A DNA stretch of 64,000 nucleotides from Sycobia sp. Sy_11 (taxonomy: Eukaryota; Arthropoda; Insecta; Hymenoptera; Epichrysomallidae), in assembly GCA_018907035.1 (NCBI GenBank), contig JACCIC010000053.1, positions 2,282,501 to 2,346,500 of the forward strand. The letters run 5' to 3'. Numbering within the stretch: the first letter of the stretch is position 1; every line of letters begins with the position of its first letter. Under the pieces are notes generated by a model, which saw only the letters and a list, made by a program, of their open reading frames with translations, was not told the DNA's origin and searched no databases. Both the position numbers and the translations under genes were made by a program. Positions 53,816 through 64,000 of the stretch are shown piece by piece.

Positions 53816-55343
53816 ATTGAAATTGAAAACTATTCGGTCAATTGCGAGTTGGATTATGCTAAGTAGTCCGCTAACTTCTGACATATGTAAATAGAAGATA
53901 TTACATAAATCATCATCCATATGTATATAAGAACTCAATAGATGAAAAAGTTTTAATTTGGTTCTTGAATCTAATATTTAACAGAACTCATGTAAGTATA
54001 ATTAAATTTTATTTAGGATAGTTGAACAGAAGCTTAGTATTAATTACTTAGATAATTTAGAACATTTATAAGTTAGTTGCATTTATAATATTACTCCTTA
54101 TTAAAAAAAAAAATTAAAGGCTATAGAAACACATTTTTGATTGATTAATATGTATTCTGAATTTGAAATTACGAAATAGAATACTGAAAATTGAATATAC
54201 TTACTGATTTATCAGTGAAAATTCACCGTTTAAATTAATAAAATTTAATAATTTTTAAAAGTAGCAAATTAAGCAGAAAATTAATAAAACAGTAATAACT
54301 TTTATAATAAGACAATAATCATTAATTAACAAATAATAATGCACTCGAAAAAAGAATAAACATATAAATTTTCAAATTTCATTATTTTATGTAAAAAACA
54401 AAAATATTCAGTGTAAAAGAAATTCTGATATACATAATATATTTTATTTTTTTATTCATTTTAAATCTTTATATTATCTCCCTCAATGACAAAAATGAAT
54501 ATGTTAATAAATAACTCAGTTTAATATGATAGACAAATTGGTCCAATGGTGTTACTTATGAAAATAAGTATCTTTTTACGGCTTGATAAGAAGTTCTTGG
54601 TAATAGATTTAAATTTCAATCCTCTCAGAAATATAATACAAACGCAGTTTCATCTACATTAGCCACCGAATAAATCAATTTTATTGTTCAAATACTTGCA
54701 ATTCTTAATGAAATACAACAATTAAAATTTAATAACATTAATTCGATAGAAATAATCTATTGCACGTTTTTACAAAGAGAATTAATATACTCTAAAATAA
54801 AGATTTTGTTAGAAAGTATTCTAGTATCAGATGAGAAGATTTTTTTTATTATTCATCAGTTGAAAAAATGAATAACAACTAATGTGAATCTAATATTACC
54901 ATATGATATTTAAATGGTAAAGTCTTTCTTTGAGGAGAATATAACTAAAATTAAAGTAGAATTTCATTTTAGCGGTATCAATATTTCATAATTAATTAAG
55001 CTATTACAGAGATTCACAATAGATATTGATTATTAAGTTATTTTATTGAAGTTACTGTTGTTTTTATTTCGAAAATTTCGATATGTAAATCTAATAATTT
55101 GAACAAGTATATTTTTCGTATTTTGTATTACTCATTTAAGAGACGTGTATTTTTTAATTCGTTCTTAAACCAGTGACGAACAATAAAGCTTTCGTTAAAA
55201 ATGAGACAGCTCTAATTGGAAATATTATTCTGAGATATAAGCATTGATCAACTAGCTTTTAATACACGATAGTACATGTTTTAAACAGGAAACAAATAAA
55301 ACCAATGAATAATAATGTGAGTCTTATTGAGTTAATAAAACAT

Positions 55344-55436
55344 ACCATTGTATAAATCATAGTTAGTTCGCATAAGTTGACATAACCAGTTGGAACAATC
55401 GTATCATTATACAAAACATAGATCAGTCAGCGTAAA
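55344..55436 (+). repeat. Diverged direct duplication
   Basis: Segments at about 55344-55375 and 55403-55436 share an order of CAT-TAT-AA-CATAG-T-GT-GC-TAAG-like blocks. They are weakly conserved tandem copies with a period of about 59 bp. Confidence 0.25.
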
Positions 55437-55611
55437 GGGTGGATGTATATATAATTAAACGTTACCATGCGCATCATAACGATCAAACTTATTTGAATTT
55501 TATAGACTTTTAATTTGAAACGTTACTTTATTTTAAAACTGTACGCTTTCTTCAAATGTTATTATATTGAAGTACGGAATTTTTTTCGCTGGATGCGGCT
55601 ATATTCTTGCT

Positions 55612-55710
55612 TCTGGTCACTTTTGAGTTTGAAGACATAAATCTAAAATCGGGAGACTAGGCACACCTGTGTTTCTTGTTTCTATATTTTGAATCTGAGA
55701 AGTGACCAGA
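55612..55710. repeat. Inverted repeat flanking about 77 bp
   Basis: TCTGGTCACTT at 55612-55622 and AAGTGACCAGA at 55700-55710 are perfect 11-bp arms, with weaker pairing on both sides. Possible small foldback element. Confidence 0.45.
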
Positions 55711-55765
55711 CATAAAAATATAACTGTATCTTAGGATTTTGGAAGAAGAAAAATTGCTTTGAAAG

Positions 55766-55769
<4 letters not shown>

Positions 55770-55805
<36 letters not shown>
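55770..55805. repeat. (CT)n microsatellite
   Basis: Pure CT tract about 600 bp upstream of paralog C. Confidence 0.95.
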
Positions 55806-55811
<6 letters not shown>

Positions 55812-56389
55812 GAAAGAATATAGGACTCATAAGCGGGGTTGAATTGCTTCATGACTAGGCATGCATGGGATAAGTCACATACCTATAGAACACGCTCTCA
55901 TATTTTATGTACTCACCATTTGACTGCAATAAATACATATCTAAAGAGAGACGGGACTTTCTTTATAATACTTAGCGCATTTGGATGTCAACGTACTCAG
56001 TGTAAGTTTCTTATGACATGATTGAAAAATGCAATTGCTAATAAGAAATGTTACAAATATGTCATTTTAGTTTCCAGATATTTTTTATCCTTCAGTTTAT
56101 TTGGTCATTATACTTCTTTTTATATGTTCTGGGATGTTTCGATCATTACTTTTTCCCTGTTTTAACTTATGTTTTTAACAGAGTTCGAATATAGATATAC
56201 TGCTTAGATATATTGGACATTCCAGAATAATATTATTAGAAATAGTGACCCTAGTATATTCAACCATTTATCACCTATTTTATTTATTCTTTTTGAATAA
56301 TTTTTTATATCTTTACATTGGTATATGAATTTATTTTCAAATTTTAATAAATATTTCAGTTCAAAGCAGTATTCATTTGATTGTAAAAT

Positions 56390-58913
56390 ATGTCAATTTG
56401 GAATGGAAATATAGCAATTCTTGCCACCTTATGGTGGACTTTACAAGTTCACTGTGATCCAACGATTTCGACAACGAGTTATTTTTTTCCCCGCCGTCAT
56501 ATGATAACCGGAAAGAATCACATTCGTGATACAAATTTGGTTTATGGACTCTGTAGCTATGGGAAAGATAATCAAACAGCTGCTTGCAGGATAATATATG
56601 ATGGTGACGCATTCGGAGATTCTAGTCCACTATACTTCTGTGATGTGAGTTTATCAATTGAAGCGGCGAATCAAACAATTGATGTTTTAGAACTTCATCT
56701 TTGGGACGCACAGAAAGCTATATTTATATGGCGGTATATAGACTCAGAAAATGTATGGCAGTCAGTGGTTAAGATACAAATTGTGTATCTGGCTAAGTGC
56801 GATGTAGTAGAGTACAGTTTAGTAGTTGATAATCGTAGAGATAAGAAATCCGAAGTATTTATTACTTCTTATGTAGATTATTTCCATGTTGTATACGCGA
56901 GTACGTCACAGTGCGTGGATCATTATTGCAGGATAACTATATACGCCGATGGTTTCATGAGCACACCGGAACAATGGTTTCCCAATAATGAATTAATCTA
57001 TACTATGAAATCAGTTGATTCAAATTCGAATGTAGTGTTGGTTACAGTTCAAAGTAATGGATGGGCGAAATATACTATGTTAAATGAAAACAGTAAGTTA
57101 GTTTTTTACTAATGCATTATGAAACAAAACTATTCCATTTTTTTTGTGCTTTATAATTTTCTAAATGTTTTTCTAAATGTTTGAGGAATGTATATATATG
57201 CATATGAAAACTCATTGCAATTAATTTTGGTTATATCATTACAACACATTAGAAGACACATAGCAATAAATTGAACTAGTACCTTTATTCATATTCATTC
57301 ATTTGAGGATGACGCTAGAGGAAAATTTTTTCAAAATCGAAAATCATAAATGATACATTATAGTATTAAGAATATAGGAAAAATTTCGACGGGAATGAAG
57401 AAACTCAAATAGGGTCAATTTAATAAGAACGCAAAAGTACTCGTTCACATGGTTTAATGTGTTTTGGAAATTTTTTAGTAAAGATTTTAATTTTTCTTAA
57501 ATTTTCGTGTTTTCTTGGAAATCAGTATACGTAAAAGAATTTTTTTTTTATCAAATAATTAAGGAGATATCGGAGCGAAAGCTGAGAAGCTTTGACAACA
57601 TTTTTTTCAACATCATAATCTATACATTTCAATGATAAAAAAAGGCTATTTATTGAGCTTCTTGTCATGATGAGTAATCGTAATTTATCTAATAGTTATG
57701 GGAAAAAATGAAAATTGCCACTATATTTTAAGTTGTTACATTGAATTTAAGGCGTTAGTTGTCGAAAGCACATGTAGACAACGACAGTATGATCGGATAA
57801 TATCTTCTATCTTCATGTGCACATGTCTTAAATGTACCGTTTATATATAAATGCTATGCAAAATCAAATACATATTTCAATCTTGCAATAAAAAGAATTT
57901 CTGTTCTTATGTATAGTTGTAGATAAATTTTTAATTATTTCGTTATTGTGATTGTCATTTAAGGACATGAAAGCCAAGAAGAAATTATGGAAATGCAATA
58001 AACTGCAAAATTTTCTTTTAGTTCTGAAAAGATAGAATGCGATTCTCGTTGCTAGACTCAGTCACAATTAAATGCATAATTAATGCCAATGATTTCTGTG
58101 TGAATTGCACAGTTACAGCTTCATGATAATATCTTTACGTAAAACATTACACCATGTTTCTCCCGTGGTCGCTTTTAATTTTTTTCAGTATATCGTCAAA
58201 AATTTCGACCGTCATCACAACTTCTACACTACTGAAGCGAGAACCGGAATAAACGAATATTCGTCGATTGATGATTATTAATAAAAAATGGAAAATGAGT
58301 TTCAATTATTCAAAATGCATATTACTTATAAATGTGCACATTGATATCTGGAACATCCTATATATTAAATATTAAATAAAATTATCAATCATTTATGTAT
58401 TTTCAAATTGAAGTTAAAGTTAAAATTGTTTGTAAATCATTATTTTGATTTTCTGCAGATCGAAAGAAAACGGATATGGGAGGTGCCATTAGCTTCTATG
58501 ATCTTGGTTTCGCCACAGAAAACAATTACATATCACTGTGCAGCATTCAAAGATGCCTGATATATAATAGTAATGGTGAAAAAGAACGTGATGTAGGATT
58601 CGTGATGTCGAGTCTCCCTAGTAAATATGCAGCGGTGTATAATCTACCCAACAGAAAACAATTAGCTATGATGTGCGACAGTCGCGGACGGAGTAGTTAT
58701 CGCGTCATTAAAATTGGACACAATGGGAAACAGGAATATTCTTTTAATTTAGCAGAATTCAAATGCTCGCGCGATCCAAACTATATGACCCCTAAATTCT
58801 TCCAGAAAAGCGAAACAGAATATTGTTTATCAATATTTTATTCTACCTATACCCATCCTGGTAAGTTTCACTTTAGTACATATTGTTTTGACGATATGAT
58901 GGAAGTAGATTAA
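56390..58913 (+). CDS. Secreted 12-cysteine protein, tandem paralog C (385 aa, two coding exons)
   Basis: Coding exons are 56390-57092 and 58459-58913, with a 1,366-bp phase-1 intron (GTAAGT donor, TTCTGCAG acceptor); the split codon gives Asn235. The signal peptide is residues 1-22 (core IAILATLWW, cleavage likely after VHC, before D-PTI). The mature Cys are at 55, 66, 84, 137, 175, 180, 262, 267, 307, 337, 357 and 377. An extra Cys22 sits at the predicted cleavage site. Sequons include Asn61 and Asn94. Exon 2 is nine bases longer than in A and B, three residues being added at its N-terminal edge. A TTCAG acceptor at 56359 lies 30 nt before the ATG, and a GTAAGT at 56002 could be the donor of the 5' untranslated intron. 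An AATAAA at 59040-59045, 127 nt past the stop, is a plausible poly(A) signal. Function unknown; it belongs with A and B by sequence, gene structure and orientation. Confidence 0.85.
57093..58458 (+). other. Phase-1 intron of paralog C
   Basis: GTAAGT donor and TTCTGCAG acceptor, 1,366 bp, AT-rich. No nested gene is visible. Confidence 0.8.
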
Positions 58914-59039
58914 ATTACTCAGATGAAAGTTATCTTTACATAGTATGTAAGATATTTTTTCTTAATGAATATTTTACGATATAGGTTAAATCATTACTAA
59001 TATAGAAAAAAATATTAATATATATTACATTAATAGAAA

Positions 59040-59045
59040 AATAAA
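59040..59045 (+). terminator. Candidate poly(A) signal of paralog C
   Basis: An AATAAA hexamer 127 nt downstream of the stop codon. It lies in AT-rich DNA, so chance occurrence is possible. Confidence 0.35.
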
Positions 59046-60906
59046 TACAAATTTTGTGAAACATATCTTGCATTAAAAATGATTCAACTTCCAACGCAAC
59101 TCGTAATTATAAATAAACAGTTCTCCGAAATTATATTAGTTTGTATTAGAATATCATTTGAAATTATACATTTATAACGTCAAACGACACCGTAGAATTC
59201 TTATGGGAAATGGCTTGAGGATAATGTTTTTAAAACTATATAAAATAATAGTCCATAACACGTGAGACAAAATTCTTCATAGACTCAAAGCACCAAGGGT
59301 CTTAAATTATAATCTACAATCCGTCAAAGTTGAACTTTTTAACCCACTTTTTCACTGGTTACATTAAATGCCGAAAATATTTAGTCGGTACTAAACCTAA
59401 TTTCAAGCAAAAAAATTTATCTGCGAGATACTTTCTTTTTCAACGTGCTTTTGAAATACTATCATCTTCGATAGCCTCTTGAGATACGACTTTAGCCAAC
59501 GAGCTTTTAAGATACTACGTTGCTATTAGGAAAAGACGAATGTATCAGAGTCCATTAACAACATAAATGTGCTTTATTTACACTGATTGTATGTTACACG
59601 GAGTTAAAAATTCTGTGAGAATGTAAGACAACGTATAGAAAGGTCAATTTAAGTTGTGAAACATCAGAAGAAAATTTCAGTCTATGTAGTGAAATTAAAA
59701 ATATTTATCGAAACTACAACTAGGGCATTTTATAGCAGGAAGATTGGAAAACCCTATGAGAATTCTTTTTGTAGATATTTTTTGTGTAATATATTTTTGT
59801 ACTGTAAGGATACTTAGAAATAAGTGTAATTGAAAATCAAATGAAATAAATCTTTTTTGTTTCTTAAAGCTTTCATTTTCTACCTTATATGATCCTAGAT
59901 ATGATTACACACGCTGTTGCATTAGTAAAAGAGAACTTATGTGAAATATAAAGAAGTAATGAGCATTTTGTAAAATTATAAATTTTTTAATTTTTTAAAT
60001 TAAATTAAATTAAATTTTTTGTATTCTGCTTTTATCATACTTTTTGGTACATTTTTTTTTCTTTTTATTTGAAAAGTAAATTTTTTGTTTGCCATGGTGC
60101 GAGCATACTACAATAATAGGTATACTGGTATTATTTTCGAAATTTACTTTAATTCCTACTTAAATGAGTAAATATTTAACACTAGAATAATCCTTTTCGT
60201 TATATGTTATTTAATAATTTATTTATAATCTAGGATACTTTTAAAGTAGCTAATACACTATTATCAGAATTTATAATTTACGGTACTCATTCATAATATA
60301 GATACTTTTTTGAAGTCTAAGTTAGAGAATTCTTTTTTTTGTATTGCTCACTAGATTTCATTATAAAACGATCGGTTTCGCTACAGTGTTAGCATAATAA
60401 TCCAAATTTTTTTACTTCTATTATTGGAAATTATGCCTCTGCTTTTGGAGAATCTGGTTTCTTAGTATAGCGCTTTACATATACGGTAAGTAACATTTGT
60501 ATTTCACTTAATACCTGAGTATGCATATCCATAACATATAAATTCTAGGTCAAAAGCATTCTTTGCTTATATATAGAGCAATAATATTGAAGTGATGAAA
60601 ACCATCTTAGCCAATTGAAGTAAATAATATTTATACTTATTTAAACATAACTTTTACTTTAATAATGTAAATGTACTTAATCATTCTGCAAAAATTACCG
60701 TTTTCATTATTCTCTATAATTATCATTAAAGTGATTACAAGTGCTGTTTTGAAAACATTAAATATATTATTTGATGTAAATGTTTATAAGTGTTAGCTGA
60801 TGAATTATTTTTATACTAAATCAAATTGTAAAGTTAATTAGTAAACATTATTAAACTAAATCTTACAAATTTGTCTGACTTATCACTCACTTCGCTTGGA
60901 TTCTAA

Positions 60907-61098
60907 GTGTTGACGTATGGTAATGGCACATCTCTTATCATCAACTCATTCGCATTTTATACAGGTGATAAAATTTTATATTTGAATGGCACGATTTGTC
61001 GCGAATTTTCAGCCAGATATCAAGATAATAGTAAATATTATACAAAAAATTGTGGATCATCATACTCGATAGATTACACACCTCGATTTAGCCAATGA
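60907..61098 (+). CDS. Small ORF or relic exon, unknown
   Basis: The frame ends in TGA at 61098 and contains two Cys and an N-G-T sequon. A TTTTATACAG acceptor-like site lies inside at about 60964, giving a possible terminal exon of about 44 codons. There is no ATG start (the frame opens at GTG). The composition is polar and Tyr-rich. It lies just upstream of the gypsy-type relic and about 2 kb past paralog C, and could be a remnant of either an element or a gene. I do not recognise it. Confidence 0.15.
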   Translation: MLTYGNGTSLIINSFAFYTGDKILYLNGTICREFSARYQDNSKYYTKNCGSSYSIDYTPRFSQ

Positions 61099-61389
61099 GA
61101 ATCACAGTCAGGCAGCCCTCATTTTTATAATCATGCACTTGGAATTTGAAATCTAAAATCTAAAATATAATTAAAACGTACATAAATATTATTGTGAAAA
61201 TAAATTAAAACAATGATGTACACAGAAACGCACGCAGCTGTTCACCTATTAATCATAACGGTAAAAGGACAATTACCAATGATAAAAGGGCCACTACCTA
61301 ACTATAGACTATTGTTGTATACGATCGATTACCGATCGGATACAATAATAGATAATATAGATATGCAATAATAGATAAGAGCTCCGCAG

Positions 61390-63070
61390 TCGGGATTGGT
61401 GGAATCTGGATGACATCGGAATGAAATTTAAAAATTGGTTTGATTAAGTAGATGATGAACTCCTGATCTTCAAATGCATTTCATAAGAGATATTTTGGAC
61501 GGTGAAAAAAGCATTTGGCGGATTAGCAAAAGTGTAGCTCAGTATGAGCGGGACTTACGTAAATGATATAGAGTGTGCTTGAATCTGAGAAAAATTCCGC
61601 AAATCGACCAAAATATTTGATGAGCACAGCGGAATATGTTGTAGAAGTAAAATGACAGAATAGTCGATATCAATGTAACATATGTACAACCAATCGACGG
61701 CATAGGTGTTCAAGGAGGTATTTCATCCGAAGATGTGACATAGTACATGGTTAAGGTAATTACCAATAATATGCAGTGATGCTCGATTATGAAAATCAAC
61801 ATCGTGCAATAAAAGAGCTAAAGATAATGAAAGACATAAGGGTATGCTAAAACTGTAACCAACTAGGGCATCTACAAACTTATTATTCTAATGGAAAAAG
61901 TACAAACATTGATGACTCAAGATTGAAAAACAATGAAATGAATGTTACAACTGAGGTCATCTTGGAGTCATTGCAAGCAGTTGCTCCGTACAATTTAAAC
62001 AGATGGAAAGCACATTTAATACGAAAAAAAGCAAAAGTAAATCTTGTTTCTCTCGGGAGATGTCGCAACGTGTAAGACGATGAAACAGCTTCATGAAACT
62101 TTTTTGATAATTTGGAGGAACATGTAAGAAATTTTGTACAAAATTTCTTGCATAAAAAAAAATAAGAAAATATTGAAAGGCTACTGATCATTTGATTCCT
62201 TCCATATTAAAGGAAAGTATCACTGCATAGTTTCCACGTGTAGCTGTTGAATCAGTACTGTCCACGAATAAAAAATACATGAATCTAGTTATAATTTCTG
62301 ATACACGAAATACATCTCGATATTTGCAACAAAATCAGCAGGCACAATTGAGTTACTGGAAAAATTATGAATTCCGTAACAACACTTCGGAAGCCTATAA
62401 CGAATCAGTACAGATCGCAACACAGTCATTACGTAGCATGGCTTTCATGAATTCTGTATCGAAGAAAATATACAGAACTAGTTCATAAAGACGGACAAGT
62501 CAAGAGAAAATGGCCAAGTGAGACATGTTATGCAACACTAGAGTCAGTTGTCGCTAACATCACCATATCGCAGCCGGAAAGATGATTTCGTCATGAAATT
62601 CTTACGTCACGTATAGCCCATAATGAATCGTATGTTACAGTGGCTCATAGGTACAGTCACATATGAACTGTGGCAATCATGTAGGAAATTAAACATATCA
62701 TTGATATGTTCAGCGAATGTCGATACAATGAATTCCAGCAGAATAACGTGGATGTACCAGCGACTGCACGCGCACAAATAAAAAAAATTCAAGAGGAAAA
62801 TAGGCTTAGTTATAAATAAATATCTCTACGTGGTTGTAAACTACAAAAGTGGTGATATTTTATCCATCAGTAAAGAGAACGCAACAGAGACTAGGCCTCA
62901 AACATTCAATAAAATTTCTTGGACCATACAATGGCAAGAGTAGAATTCATGAAATCATGGCAAGGCTTTACCAGCGACCCTGTCTTCTGGCAGCGAAGAT
63001 GAAGAAGACTTTAAAAATCAGGAATAAACTGTTCTGTGTTGCCGTTATATGCGAAAGTGCTTGAAAGATG
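61390..63070 (+). pseudogene. Broken Ty3/gypsy-type LTR retroelement (gag-like zinc knuckle, integrase tail)
   Basis: A coding-like trace continues for about 1.7 kb with many stops and frame changes. Near 61845-61885 there is a CCHC zinc-knuckle pattern (C-x2-C-x4-H-x4) whose last Cys is replaced by Tyr, which suggests a Gag end. From about 62500 the trace fits the C-terminal half of a gypsy-type integrase: a DGQVKR motif, then ARAQIKKIQEEN near 62768-62803, then KRTQQ and KFLGPY near 62857-62930. Most of pol (protease, RT, RNase H) appears deleted. I saw no flanking LTRs. Assignment rests on remembered family motifs, so the element class is moderately certain and its age cannot be judged. 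It is clearly inactive. Confidence 0.5.
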
Positions 63071-63764
63071 AGAGTGAGAATCTGTAAATTGTTGTGCATT
63101 AAGGTAACGATATTCAGCTGATTTATTTTTAGTGAGGCGTGAAAACGATAGTTTGCTTGTCTGCATGAAATGTGTATATTTAATAATACAGGTTTTATAT
63201 ATGCGAATACAGAACAGGTAGACCACATGTTAGGAACTAAAGAATTATAGGGAGTATGTAGGTATGTGTGCTTAACGCGTATGTACAGGATCCAGAGAAA
63301 GTGCAATAAGGACAATAAAAAAGCATGCGAGTAAGTGGATTGAGTGAGAGCGACGCCGTTAGAGGCAAGGGAAGTACGAATCAGTTCTATTGGGGTCGCA
63401 AAATAGTTCATATGTAAACTTCCTATCTTGTAAGATAATTTTGAGTATTTCAATAAAATTCTTTCGCCTTATCTTCTAATTACACAGCTATCACAAAAAT
63501 ATCCACTTGTATCACCCATATATCTATATATATATAAACAAAGATGATTCAAATATATTAACACAGAAATAAGTTCGATTTTTTCAACTAATATATTTCC
63601 GAATATATTAAGTACATATTAAAATGTATTGAGTGCATTTCGTAATAATCTCTGCAATTTATTTCCGCTATTAATTTACAGTATTTTTAAAATTTTAAAT
63701 AGAATCTAACAGTTACTCAGATAAAACAAATTTATATAAAAAATTAATGGAACATATATTAATG

Positions 63765-63809
<45 letters not shown>

Positions 63810-64000
63810 AAAGAAATTTTTCATCTACAAATACTCGTATATTTAATAGATTATGTAAGTATGTTTCCATAAAAATAAGAGAATAGAATATTATTATTTT
63901 ATATTAAAATTTATTAATTCTTTAATTATATATATATAACATGATTATATATTTGTATTATAAATTATTATTGAAGTATATCATTGATTCACACTTTTAA
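63071..64000. other. AT-rich end of window
   Basis: A minus-strand frame of 161 codons (62968-63453) overlaps the antisense of the gypsy-type relic and is probably spurious. A (TA)n tract lies at 63767-63807. Confidence 0.45.
63767..63807. repeat. (AT)n microsatellite
   Basis: Pure AT tract preceded by a short direct repeat (TTAATGGAA). Confidence 0.9.

Larger units (their letters stand above)
48713..56359. other. AT-rich spacer between paralogs B and C
   Basis: Holds a (TA)n tract at 53632-53679, a CT tract at 55770-55805, a small inverted repeat and a diverged duplication. No supported gene. Confidence 0.45.
58914..61389. other. AT-rich region after paralog C
   Basis: Carries the AATAAA at 59040 and the weak ORF at 60907-61098; otherwise nothing recognised. 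Confidence 0.45.

Noticed and set aside
62968..63453. 161-codon minus-strand frame
   Set aside because: Partly antisense to the gypsy-type integrase tail, hydrophobic AT-rich composition, no recognised domain.
1..64000. CRISPR arrays, bacterial operons, rRNA genes
   Set aside because: No spaced direct repeats, ribosome binding sites or rRNA-like segments were seen; the tandem tracts are simple microsatellites.

Overview
The window looks like insect nuclear DNA, most plausibly from a hymenopteran (ant or wasp). The grounds are indirect: split genes with GT-AG introns and secretory proteins, very dense (TA)n, (GA)n and (CA)n microsatellites inside CpG-rich patches, AT-rich DNA between them, and relics of non-LTR and Ty3/gypsy-type retroelements. 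I see nothing prokaryotic, no rRNA or tRNA gene, and no CRISPR array.

Positions 1 to about 31,000 are a mosaic of CpG-rich, microsatellite-loaded blocks (0.4 to 2.5 kb each) and AT-rich stretches. I could not support any protein-coding gene here. The long reading frames are translations of simple repeats (SLSLS, RERER, YIYIY, HTHTH) and GC-rich DNA. Hairpin or MITE-like inverted repeats occur near 10.7-10.9, 18.76-18.97 and 29.1 kb. The region may be intergenic or a large intron or regulatory domain of a gene outside the window.

From about 31,000 to 64,000 the base composition becomes steadily AT-rich. Here lies the main content: three tandem, same-strand paralogous genes at 35,869-37,273, 45,173-48,712 and 56,390-58,913, called here paralogs A, B and C. 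Each has a signal-peptide exon of about 235-241 codons and a second exon of about 148-151 codons, joined by a phase-1 intron at the same place. They encode secreted proteins of 383, 389 and 385 residues. All twelve mature cysteines are conserved with identical spacing in all three, except in the interval between Cys6 and Cys7, which spans the intron site. The sequence breaks into about seven units of about 50 residues, rich in predicted beta strands, which suggests a disulfide-stabilised seven-bladed beta-propeller. I do not recognise the family, and this cluster is the best candidate for an undescribed system.

The gaps between the genes hold decayed mobile DNA: the 3' half of a non-LTR retrotransposon (about 41.46-42.89 kb, RT end plus RNase H) and a broken Ty3/gypsy-type element (about 61.4-63.07 kb, a gag-like zinc knuckle and an integrase tail). 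They also contain MITE-like inverted repeats and a few ambiguous exon-like pieces.
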